Shown piece by piece: positions 1-7,253 of a DNA stretch of 64,000 nt (position 1 is the first letter of the stretch; each line of letters opens with the position of its first letter). The notes under the pieces were generated by a model. The model was not told the origin of the DNA and searched no databases. It saw nothing but the letters and a program-made list of their open reading frames with translations. The DNA is from Tsuneonella flava. Lineage in GTDB: Bacteria; Pseudomonadota; Alphaproteobacteria; Sphingomonadales; Sphingomonadaceae. Location: positions 186,001 through 250,000 of the forward strand of contig NZ_PHSO01000006.1 in the NCBI RefSeq assembly GCF_002870965.1, given 5' to 3'. Both the position numbers and the translations under genes were made by a program.

Positions 1-849
1 CGCCCCGGTATATACCAGCTGCCAGGCGCGCATAACGGGCAGGCGGCCATCCAGGCGGGCAACGCCGGGTTCGACGGGCTCTATCTCTCCGGTGCGGCAA
101 TGACCGCTTCGATGGGGCTGCCCGATCTCGGCATCATTACGGTGGACGAGGTCGCCTTCTTCATCCGCCAGATCGCGCGTGCGAGCGGCCTGCCCCTACT
201 GGTGGACGGCGACACCGGCTATGGCGAGGCGCTCAACGTCATGCACATGGTCCGAACTTTCGAGGATGCTGGCGCGGGTGCGGTCCATCTGGAAGACCAG
301 GTGCTGCCCAAGAAGTGCGGGCATCTGAACGGCAAGAGCCTGGTCAGCCCGACCGAAATGGCAGCGAAGGTCGCCGCCGCTGCCAAGGCCGCGCGCGAAA
401 TGGTCATCGTCGCGCGGACCGATGCGGTCGGCGTCGACGGCTTCGATGCAGCGGTGGATCGCGCGAAGCTCTATGTCGAGTCGGGCGCGGAAGCGATCTT
501 CCCCGAAGGCCTGACCAGTCGTGATATGTTCGAGAAGTTCAAGACGGCGCTGCCCGATACACCACTTCTCGCCAACATGACCGAGTTCGGCAAGACACCG
601 TTCTTCACTGCCTCAGAATTCGAGGAAATGGGCTACAAGATGGTGATCTGGCCAGTGTCTTCGCTTCGGGTCGCCAACAAGGCTCAAGCCGAACTTTATG
701 CCTCGATCCGGGAACATGGCGGCACGCGTGAGATGCTCGACCGGATGCAGACGCGCCAGGAACTCTACGACACTATCGGCCTTGATGCTTACGAAGCTCT
801 CGACGCCTCGATTGTAAAGACAATCGTGCCCGTGATGCCGGATAGCTGA
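1..849 (+). CDS. prpB: 2-methylisocitrate lyase-like protein (ICL/PEPM family), 5' partial
   Basis: The reading frame is open from the first base of the window, so the start lies to the left. The 282 residues seen cover almost the whole of a family that is usually about 295 residues long. Visible motifs are YLSGAAM, the metal-site stretch VDGDTGYGE and the catalytic-loop signature KKCGH. The C-terminal region with RMQTRQELYD is typical of PrpB rather than of isocitrate lyase proper. Family members split 2-methylisocitrate or related dicarboxylates into pyruvate or succinate-type products in the cytoplasm. No prpC or prpD is visible, so the substrate may be another branched dicarboxylate, such as dimethylmalate. 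The family is clear; the exact substrate is not. Confidence 0.85.
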   Translation, partial: RPGIYQLPGAHNGQAAIQAGNAGFDGLYLSGAAMTASMGLPDLGIITVDEVAFFIRQIARASGLPLLVDGDTGYGEALNVMHMVRTFEDAGAGAVHLEDQVLPKKCGHLNGKSLVSPTEMAAKVAAAAKAAREMVIVARTDAVGVDGFDAAVDRAKLYVESGAEAIFPEGLTSRDMFEKFKTALPDTPLLANMTEFGKTPFFTASEFEEMGYKMVIWPVSSLRVANKAQAELYASIREHGGTREMLDRMQTRQELYDTIGLDAYEALDASIVKTIVPVMPDS

Positions 850-875
850 CGCCAGATCGCAAACCGGCTCGCCCT

Positions 876-983
876 ATGACTGATATCCTCACGCCTCCAG
901 CCGGCCACAAGAAGCTGCTGCTGCATTCCTGGTGCGCGCCATGTTCAGGCGAGGGAACCTGCCGGGCCTCGTGGCGGCCTTAA
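876..983 (+). pseudogene. queH: N-terminal relic of queH (epoxyqueuosine reductase, DUF208)
   Basis: An ATG 26 bases after the prpB-like stop opens a 35-codon frame containing KLLLHSWCAPCSGE. This matches the highly characteristic QueH start, usually LLLHSCCAPCSG, which carries iron-sulfur cysteines. Here the first cysteine of the CC pair is tryptophan and the frame ends at a TAA after only 35 codons, so no functional enzyme can be made. From 984 to 1361 I see no further coding similarity on either strand. I infer that this is debris left by an insertion or deletion event. Confidence 0.6.
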
Positions 984-1361
984 CCTCTGTCGCCGAAAGC
1001 TCTCCCATGGCTGCAAATTCTCCCGCATTTATCCCACAAATCCAATCGGACACCGATGGACAAGCAAGGACGGCATGGAGCCCGAACACCTTATAACCCA
1101 CGCAAATGACGGACTTTTCTGACCATCGGCGGACGATGAGGGAAAGGGCAGTGGCGGAAAATGCGGGATACCAATGAGAACTATCTCTACTCCATAACCC
1201 TCTATGCTCCTCCAAAATTGGCATAGGGCTAGCTGGTAACCGTCAGACATCCGCCGGTCGCTCATCGCGGAGTTCAGGTAGTTGGAATCAGCGGCCAGTC
1301 CTTCAATCCGAGAACTCCGCAATGGATCGGCACTTGCGTCAGGGGCTTGAGACACCTATTT

Positions 1362-1392
1362 ATATTTCTAGCCATATTATGGCTTAAAATAT
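1362..1392. promoter_or_regulatory. Interrupted palindrome upstream of ohr, probable OhrR operator
   Basis: The inner arms AGCCATA and TATGGCT (1370-1376 and 1378-1384) are perfectly complementary around one central base. After a 2-base mismatch on each side, the outer arms ATATTT and AAATAT (1362-1367 and 1387-1392) also pair. The AT-rich dyad ends 23 bases before the ohr ATG. OhrR proteins bind AT-rich dyads that overlap ohr promoters, and the ohrR gene lies next door, so autoregulated OhrR binding is the natural reading. Binding itself is inferred. Confidence 0.6.
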
Positions 1393-1415
1393 TACTTCAT
1401 CCAACGGAGACGAAG

Positions 1416-1841
1416 ATGAGCACGATCTATTCCACGAAAGTGACCGCAATTGGCGGACGCGCGGGCACGGTCACAAGCGACGATGGGCTGCTGGAACTGA
1501 ACCTCAGCCTGCCTAAGAAACTCGGTGGCACGGAAGACGCCACCAACCCCGAGCAATTGTTCGCGGCCGGCTATGCCGCCTGTTTCGGCAATGCCGTCAT
1601 CCACGTGACGCGCAACAAGGCAAACAAGATCAAGGATGACGATGTCGTGGTGATCGCCACGGTCGGCATGGCGCCAAACGCAAGCGGCGGATTCAGCTTG
1701 ACGGTTGCGCTTGACGTCACCATCGCCGGTGTCGATCAGGCCAGCGCCGAAGAAATCGTTGCCGATGCCCACAAGGCCTGCCCCTATTCCAACGCGGTCA
1801 AGGGGAACATCGATGTCGAACTGTCCGTGAAGACCAGGTAG
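1416..1841 (+). CDS. ohr: Organic hydroperoxide resistance protein Ohr
   Basis: This is a 141-residue OsmC/Ohr-family thiol peroxidase that reduces organic and lipid hydroperoxides, using lipoylated partners in known members. The two redox cysteines are visible at about residue 56 (AACFGNA) and residue 122 (ACPYSNA), with the usual Ohr spacing. The ATG at 1416 is preferred over the in-frame codon at 1347 because it has a GGAG site just upstream, gives the normal family length and leaves the upstream palindrome untranslated. ohrR follows after 7 bases, so the two are probably co-transcribed. Confidence 0.93.
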   Translation: MSTIYSTKVTAIGGRAGTVTSDDGLLELNLSLPKKLGGTEDATNPEQLFAAGYAACFGNAVIHVTRNKANKIKDDDVVVIATVGMAPNASGGFSLTVALDVTIAGVDQASAEEIVADAHKACPYSNAVKGNIDVELSVKTR

Positions 1842-1848
1842 AACTTCC

Positions 1849-2334
1849 ATGGCCGAATTGAGCGACGACCCCCTGCGACTGGATAATCAGGTCTGCTTTC
1901 CGCTTTATGCGGCGACCAACCTCTTGCAGCGGCTTTATCGCCCGTTGCTCACGCCATTGGGACTCACCTATTCGCAATATCTGGTGATGCTGATCCTGTG
2001 GGAGCGCGCGCCGGTGACCGTTGGCGAAATCGGCTCGTGCCTGCATCTCGACAACGGTACGCTGACGCCGCTCCTGAAGCGCATGGAACGAGGCGGCTTC
2101 ATCACACGCAGCCGCGACCCGCATGACGAGCGTCGCGTACTGATCGCACCAACACCTCACGGCCAGGGGCTTCGCGAGCAAGCGCTCAAAATACCTGACG
2201 AGCTTGCCCGGGACATTGCCCTGGCGCCGGAGGAAACCGAGACCTTGCGCAATTCCGTGGTGTTGTTGGTGCATCTTCTGGCCGATGACATCGCCAGAAA
2301 AAAGGAAGCCAAGGACAGCGCGGCAGTTCAATAA
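1849..2334 (+). CDS. ohrR: MarR-family peroxide-sensing repressor OhrR
   Basis: This 161-residue winged-helix MarR protein has the N-terminal stretch DNQVCFPLYAA, in which Cys16 corresponds to the peroxide-reactive cysteine of OhrR (CFALYA in known proteins). The recognition region DNGTLTPLLKRMERGGFITR and the wing DPHDERRVL are intact. In known systems, oxidation of the cysteine releases the protein from DNA and derepresses ohr. It lies directly downstream of ohr, and the dyad at 1362-1392 is its likely operator. Confidence 0.93.
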   Translation: MAELSDDPLRLDNQVCFPLYAATNLLQRLYRPLLTPLGLTYSQYLVMLILWERAPVTVGEIGSCLHLDNGTLTPLLKRMERGGFITRSRDPHDERRVLIAPTPHGQGLREQALKIPDELARDIALAPEETETLRNSVVLLVHLLADDIARKKEAKDSAAVQ

Positions 2335-2641
2335 CACGATCGCGCTCGCTTTGGTCAGAACTGCAATCGCTAGGACGCCCAACGCATTATAGCCGATGAC
2401 AGCAGAAATCTACGCTACCCATTAGAGTGCGATAACGCAGTTCACCATGCAACCATTGGAAGTTTATCGCATTGATATTAAATACATATCTTACTCGACA
2501 TTTTGCTAGATTATTATGGCTTGAAGGCTCGAATTGCAGAGATCGAAGCTCAAACTACCCCGTCCAAGCGCCACGCATCGGGAATTCGCATGCTTCAATC
2601 CAGCACACCGGGTTCGGTGCCAGCATATAGTCACCCCCAAA

Positions 2642-2666
2642 CTCATCTCATCTCATCTCATCTCAT
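2642..2666. repeat. Five tandem CTCAT units in a 386-base gap
   Basis: Five exact copies of CTCAT are followed by the degenerate unit CTCGT. The gap (2335-2720) lies between ohrR and the convergent monooxygenase gene. It contains no convincing reading frame. It also holds an 8-bp inverted repeat, TGCGATAA (2428-2435) and TTATCGCA (2464-2471), and an AT-rich stretch at 2506-2523 that resembles half of the ohr operator. The short array could vary in copy number by slippage, but no gene depends on it visibly. Confidence 0.8.
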
Positions 2667-2720
2667 CTCGTCAATCAGGTGCATTCGCTCTGACAGCGCC
2701 CGTCAAACCGGGTTTCCCGG

Positions 2721-3020
2721 TCAGTAAGCAAGTTGCGTTTCGGAATGCTGCAAACGCGGCGTGTCGGCGAAAAAGTGCCCCACATTGCCGCGCCACTCCT
2801 GATATTCCGGCGACTTCCGGAACATGTCCATGTGATGGGAAACCGAATCCCAATTGATAAACAGAAGAAATATTTCCGGATCTTCTATTTGCCTGTGCAG
2901 CTCCAAATTCTGGAAGCCCGGCGAGCGTTCAAAAAGCTCCTTCGACTTCTCGACTCCGGCGATGAATTCATCCTGCATTTTGGGCTTAATCCGAATTTCC
3001 ACTATTTCCGTAATCATCAC
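2721..3020 (-). CDS. Antibiotic biosynthesis monooxygenase (ABM) domain protein
   Basis: This is a 99-residue single-domain ferredoxin-like protein. It has the ABM layout: a first strand EIVEIRIKPKM, a helix with EFIAGVEKSKELFERSPGF, then LFINWDSVSHHMDMFRKSPEYQEW, which is the typical W-x-S-x-x-x-H segment. Members are heme-degrading enzymes, quinone monooxygenases or simply dimeric small-molecule binders. No heme-specific signature is certain here. It is 52 bases downstream of the CoA-transferase gene on the same strand and may close that operon. Confidence 0.75.
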   Translation of the reverse strand: MMITEIVEIRIKPKMQDEFIAGVEKSKELFERSPGFQNLELHRQIEDPEIFLLFINWDSVSHHMDMFRKSPEYQEWRGNVGHFFADTPRLQHSETQLAY

Positions 3021-3071
3021 CTGTATCCTGTTCGATGTGCGGCTGTTGCCTCTGCCGACGGTAGCTTCCCG

Positions 3072-4268
3072 CTATATAATGCGGCGGGCCCGAAGATCGC
3101 GACATCTCTCCTCGCTGACCCCCAGAATGGTCTGAAACAGTTCTTCATTGGCGTCACCAAGTGCAGGCCCGGCATGTCTGAGCCGAGGCGGCGTTCGCGA
3201 CATTCGCGGCACCGATCCCGGCAGCGTCAGGGGCCCCGCGCGCGGGTCCTCAATTGTCTGCAGGTTCTCGCGTGCCGCATATTGCGGATCCTCGAAGATG
3301 TCGGAGACAGACATCAGCTTGCTAACCGGCACCTGCTCCGCGTCGCAGCGCGTCACTATGTCACTCAGCGACAGGGCGGAGGTCCAGTTGCGCACAATCG
3401 CGTTGATCTCGTCGCGGTGTGCATCCCGCGTCGGAATCGTTTGATAGCGTGGGTCCTGCGCCAGTTCAGCCCGCCCCATCGCCGCAGACAATCGCCCCCA
3501 CATCCGGTCATTCGAGCAGGCGAGCGCGACATAATGCCCATCGGCGGTCGGATAATGGCTGTGCGGCACGATGTTGATCACGTCGGCCCCCATCCGTTCG
3601 CGCTGCACGCCCTTCGCGGCATAAGCGGGGGCAAGCTCGTCCAGCACGCGGAACATCGACTCATACAGTCCGACATCGACCTCCTGCCCCTGCCCGGTCT
3701 TCTCGGCATGGCGCAACGCGATCAGCACGCCGATCGCGCCGAAGAGGCCTGACATGTAATCCGCCAGCGAGGTCGATCCGGGCACGACCGGCACGCGACC
3801 AGGCTCTCCCGCCAGATAGGCAAGCCCGCTGAAAGCATGCGCGATGCGTGCGAAGCCGGGGCGCGCGGAGTACGGCCCGGTCTGGCCGTAGGCGCTGACC
3901 CTGAGCATCACCAGCCGCGGATTGATCTCGGCCAGGGCCTCGTACCCGAGACCCCATTTCTCCAACGTGCCAGGCCGGAAATTCTCAAGAACGACATCGG
4001 ACTGGGCGACGAGTTTGCGGAACAGTTCAGCGCCCTCGGGGGTGCGCAGGTCGAGCGTCGCCGACTTCTTGTTGCGCGCCTCGCTCATCCACATGAAGGT
4101 GTCGCCGGCGTCACTGCGCGATCCGAAGCGGCGGAGCGAATCCCCTCCACTGGGGTTCTCGATCTTGAACACCTCCGCGCCGAAATCGGCCAGGATTGTG
4201 CCGCAGAAAGGTGCCGCGAGGAAAGTCGCTATGTCGAGGACGCGGATGCCGGCAAGAGGGCCGCTCAT
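3072..4268 (-). CDS. Family III CoA-transferase (CaiB/BaiF type)
   Basis: This 398-residue protein begins with the family hallmark PLAGIRVLDIATF and contains ILADFGAEVFKIE, NKKSATLDL and a conserved LADYMSG segment whose aspartate, about residue 170, is the expected covalent catalytic residue. It should transfer CoA between a CoA thioester and a free carboxylic acid in the cytoplasm. The ATG at 4268 is chosen because it overlaps the upstream lyase stop (ATGA), a sign of translational coupling, and because longer starts add non-family residues. The pairing with a CitE-like lyase recalls itaconate, mesaconate or citramalate catabolism, but the substrate is not determined. Confidence 0.88.
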   Translation of the reverse strand: MSGPLAGIRVLDIATFLAAPFCGTILADFGAEVFKIENPSGGDSLRRFGSRSDAGDTFMWMSEARNKKSATLDLRTPEGAELFRKLVAQSDVVLENFRPGTLEKWGLGYEALAEINPRLVMLRVSAYGQTGPYSARPGFARIAHAFSGLAYLAGEPGRVPVVPGSTSLADYMSGLFGAIGVLIALRHAEKTGQGQEVDVGLYESMFRVLDELAPAYAAKGVQRERMGADVINIVPHSHYPTADGHYVALACSNDRMWGRLSAAMGRAELAQDPRYQTIPTRDAHRDEINAIVRNWTSALSLSDIVTRCDAEQVPVSKLMSVSDIFEDPQYAARENLQTIEDPRAGPLTLPGSVPRMSRTPPRLRHAGPALGDANEELFQTILGVSEERCRDLRARRII

Positions 4269-5224
4269 CTCTGTTCCGCCAGCGCCGCGCGGCAAAGGAT
4301 ACGCTCGGCCAGCTTGACATGCGCGCGGTCGATCAGGACGCCGCCCAGTCCGATCGCCCCCCTCCCCTCCGCGTCGGCCTGCGCCATCTTCGCCTGGATA
4401 TCCCGCGCCCAGCGTACATGCTCCGGGCGAGGCGCGAACTCTTCATTCGCCAACGATACCTGCGAGGGGTGAATCGCCCATTTCCCTTCGAAGCCGAGCG
4501 CCCGCGCCCGGCGGCAACTGGCGCGGTAGCCGTCCACATCTGCGTAATTGACGTAAGGACCGTCGATCGGCCTCAGGCCATAGGCTCGGCAGGCATTGGC
4601 GATACGCGCCAGCGCGAAATGCCACTGGTCGTTCCAGTGCAGCGCACCATCGGGCGTACGCACGGCATAGTCCTCGCTTGGCGAACCGAACTCCAAGTCG
4701 AAATTCTGCAGCTCAACCGAGTAATCGCCAACGCCGAAGACAATCCCTTCGAGCCGCTTCGAACACGCGGCAATCGCCTCGACATTGGCGAGGCCCTTGG
4801 TCGTCTCAATCAAAATCTCGATGCCCAGCGGCGTTTCGCGCGGGACCGCCAGCTCCATTTCGCCTAGCAGCCGGTCGACGAAGATCACATCATCGGGCGT
4901 CTCGACCTTCGGGATCAGCACCATGTCGAGCCGGGGACACCGTGCGACCGCCAACAAGTCATCCAGGCCCCAGATCGTGCCGAGGCCATTGACCCGCACC
5001 GAAACTGTCTTGTCGCCCCAGTCGATGTCCTGCAGCGCCATCGCCGCGGTCGCCCGCGCAGCAACCCGCTGATCGGGCGCGACAGCATCCTCCAGATCCA
5101 GAAACAGCGAATCCGCTGGCCCGCGCGCCGCCTTGTCGAACAAGCTCTCAGAGCTGGCGGGCACTGCCAGCTCTGACCGCTGGAGCCGTTGCACTCTGCC
5201 CTTGCTTTCTCCGCTCAACACCAT
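4265..5224 (-). CDS. CitE-like HpcH/HpaI-family lyase (malyl/citramalyl-CoA lyase type)
   Basis: This is a 319-residue TIM-barrel C-C lyase. Seen are LFLDLEDAVAPDQR near the N terminus, the metal-binding EILIETTKGLANVE, GVGDYSVE, and the C-terminal GFEGKWAIHPSQV that is typical of CitE, malyl-CoA and citramalyl-CoA lyases. It probably cleaves a 3-hydroxyacyl-CoA into acetyl-CoA or propionyl-CoA plus a 2-oxoacid. The AGGAG directly abuts the ATG at 5224, so the adjoining GTG or TTG codons may be the real start. It is translationally coupled to the CoA-transferase downstream. A repeated element lies about 190 bases upstream (5418-5517). Confidence 0.83.
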   Translation of the reverse strand: MVLSGESKGRVQRLQRSELAVPASSESLFDKAARGPADSLFLDLEDAVAPDQRVAARATAAMALQDIDWGDKTVSVRVNGLGTIWGLDDLLAVARCPRLDMVLIPKVETPDDVIFVDRLLGEMELAVPRETPLGIEILIETTKGLANVEAIAACSKRLEGIVFGVGDYSVELQNFDLEFGSPSEDYAVRTPDGALHWNDQWHFALARIANACRAYGLRPIDGPYVNYADVDGYRASCRRARALGFEGKWAIHPSQVSLANEEFAPRPEHVRWARDIQAKMAQADAEGRGAIGLGGVLIDRAHVKLAERILCRAALAEQR

Positions 5225-5417
5225 CTCCTGTCCGCCGCGCAAAACGACCCGGTAATCGGTTTCTTCATGGTTTCGCTCGAACGATAGTTTCGCTCGAACG
5301 CGCCAGGACGCGAGGAATGCCTGCATCCGCATGGGCGGGGGCGATCGGATACTCCGACCAATAACCGCTGCCGCTGGTCCGGCAGGCTCCAGTTGCTGTC
5401 ATGTCACGAAAGAGTGG

Positions 5418-5517
5418 CCTCGGGTACGGCGAGAGCAGGTGACTTCTTTTCATTCGTCGATCATCGTCAGCGCTGAACTCAAGGTCTATTGCTTTGTCAG
5501 GAAACGACCTTTTCCGG
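5418..5517 (-). repeat. Upstream repeated element, copy A (before the CitE-like gene)
   Basis: Read on the minus strand, this 100-base stretch aligns without gaps to 13501-13600, with about 81 identical bases by my count. Its best part contains GGAAA-N6-TTTCC and the 10-mer AGCAATAGAC. Both copies lie in the same orientation relative to the downstream gene. A third, shorter copy lies before the TonB receptor. It could be a promoter/operator region or a shared leader; the function is inferred. It also lies upstream of the broken hydratase gene on the plus strand. Confidence 0.75.
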
Positions 5518-5554
5518 ACCGATTTGTGCACTCTGCGCTGCCGCTGAGAGAGGT

Positions 5555-6091
5555 TGATGACCTGCTGCTCGAGCGGTGTTCCAGCCTCTGCGATGGTACT
5601 GTGCGGCTCTGGCAGAACCGTTTCCGCTTTTGCAGGGCGCCTTGCGACGTCATCGCAACCGGCTGCGAGCATGGCATCGAATTTCGCGAAATCAGGTTTG
5701 ACCACAAAGCGCGTGCACGGCGTCTGCCGGTCATCGCATAAGTCGGCCCATGGAAACGATTCATGATGCGCTCAGCGTCTGTGGCGGGTGGGAAACCCTG
5801 CGCCATGATGTGGTCCGGGACACACCTGTCCTTGGCCTGCAGCCGACTCTGGATCGGGACGAGGTCAGACTGCCGGCAGACGGAGCTGCGCTCTTCGACG
5901 AGCTCATCAGCCGATGCCCGGACCGTGACATCGAGCACTTCAAGTTCCGCGCTGTGAGCCCGACCTTCGCCCATCACCCCCTCCTCATCTGCGGTTCTGT
6001 CCGCGGCTCGACGGCGACGGCGTTCGCCTGTGACGAGCGCGGGGAGCTTCGCATGCAAACCAGCGCGGATCCGCGCAGGAAGGATTACTAG
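5555..6091 (+). pseudogene. Decayed MaoC-like acyl-CoA hydratase/dehydratase
   Basis: The last 70 or so codons, ending with TAG at 6091, read as a hot-dog dehydratase C terminus: FDELISRC, then HFKFRAVSPTFAHHPLLICG and ATAFACDERGEL. This pattern is known from mesaconyl- and itaconyl-CoA hydratases and the HTD2-like family. In another frame upstream, FAKSGLTTKRVH (about 5683-5718) resembles the catalytic segment F-x-F-S-x-L-T-x-x-x-H-R-I-H. The frames do not join, and much of the N-terminal domain is not recognisable. The stop is 5 bases before the acyl-CoA dehydrogenase ATG, so it was probably in that operon. The call rests on family pattern memory. Confidence 0.5.
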
Positions 6092-6095
6092 CCTC

Positions 6096-7253
6096 ATGTC
6101 GAATCCACATTCCCACGAAGAGATCAGGGACGCCGTTCGCGCCCTCTGCGCGCAGTTCCCGGATGCGTATTTCCGAGAGGTCGATGCCGAGCGCGCCTAT
6201 CCGGAGGCCTTCGTCGAAGCCCTTACCCGCGCGGGCTGGATGGCGGCGCTGATCCCTGAAGCCTACGGCGGCTCGGGGCTAAGCCTAGTCGAGGCCTCGG
6301 TTATCATGGAGGAGATCAACCGGGCCGGAGGCAATTCCGGAGCTTGCCACGGCCAGATGTATAACATGAATACGCTCATGCGGCACGGCTCCGACGCGCA
6401 GAAGCAGCGCTATCTGCCGAAGATCGCCAGTGGAGAGTTGCGGTTGCAGTCAATGGCGGTGACCGAACCGACGACCGGCACCGACACCACCCAGCTGAAA
6501 ACCCGCGCCGTGCTTTGCGGCGATCACTATGTGGTCACCGGCCAAAAGGTCTGGATCAGCCGAATCCAGCATTCTGACCTCATGATCCTGTTGGCGCGGA
6601 CAACGCCTCTGGGCGAAGTCAGGAAGCGTTCCGAGGGCTTGTCGCTCTTCATCGTCGACGTAGCCGACGCCCTGGCGAACGGCATGTCGATCCGGCCGAT
6701 CGATAATATGGTAAACCACGAAACCAACGAGGTGTTCTTCGAGGAACTGAAGATACCCGCTGAGAACCTGATTGGCGAGGAAGGCAAAGGGTTCAAGTAC
6801 ATTCTGGACGGCCTCAACGCCGAGCGAACGTTGATCGCCGCCGAGTGTATCGGGGACGGCTACTGGTTCATCGACCGGTCGAGCGCCTACGCCAAGGACC
6901 GCATCGTGTTCGGTCGCCCTATCGGCCAGAATCAGGGCGTCCAGTTTCCCATCGCCGACGCCTATATGGAGATTCGGGCCGCTGACCTCATGCGGTTCCG
7001 TGCGGCGGAATTGTTTGACGCCCACCAGCCGTGCGGAGCCGAGGCGAATATGGCCAAGCATCTGGCGGCCAAGGCATCCTGGGAAGCGGCGAACGTGTGC
7101 CTGCAAACCCATGGCGGTTTCGGTTTCGCCAACGAATACGATGTGGAGCGTAAGTTCCGCGAGACACGGCTCTATCAGGTGGCCCCGATCAGCACGAACC
7201 TGATCCTGTCCTACGTCGCCGAACATGTCCTGGGCCTGCCGAGGTCGTTCTGA
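6096..7253 (+). CDS. Acyl-CoA dehydrogenase
   Basis: This 385-residue FAD flavoprotein contains MAVTEPTTGTDTTQLKT (FAD and substrate site), KVWISRIQHSD, and the C-terminal THGGFGFANEYDVERKFRET, where the family places its catalytic glutamate and FAD contacts. It should introduce a 2,3 double bond into an acyl-CoA and pass electrons to ETF. The ATG at 6096 has AGGAAGG 12 bases upstream; the open frame extends further 5' but without family sequence. It overlaps the next CoA-transferase start by one base (TGATG), so the two are translated together. Confidence 0.9.
   Translation: MSNPHSHEEIRDAVRALCAQFPDAYFREVDAERAYPEAFVEALTRAGWMAALIPEAYGGSGLSLVEASVIMEEINRAGGNSGACHGQMYNMNTLMRHGSDAQKQRYLPKIASGELRLQSMAVTEPTTGTDTTQLKTRAVLCGDHYVVTGQKVWISRIQHSDLMILLARTTPLGEVRKRSEGLSLFIVDVADALANGMSIRPIDNMVNHETNEVFFEELKIPAENLIGEEGKGFKYILDGLNAERTLIAAECIGDGYWFIDRSSAYAKDRIVFGRPIGQNQGVQFPIADAYMEIRAADLMRFRAAELFDAHQPCGAEANMAKHLAAKASWEAANVCLQTHGGFGFANEYDVERKFRETRLYQVAPISTNLILSYVAEHVLGLPRSF

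Noticed and set aside
1029-1355. Minus-strand open frame of 108 codons between the queH relic and ohr
   Set aside because: No family similarity, no ribosome site, and it overlaps another equally unsupported frame; treated as non-coding.
2642-2666. Possible CRISPR array
   Set aside because: The unit is only 5 bases with no spacers; it is a simple tandem repeat.
3837-4867. Overlapping plus-strand open frames opposite the CoA-transferase and CitE-like genes
   Set aside because: Arg/Ala/Pro-rich antisense frames; the minus-strand proteins have clear family motifs.
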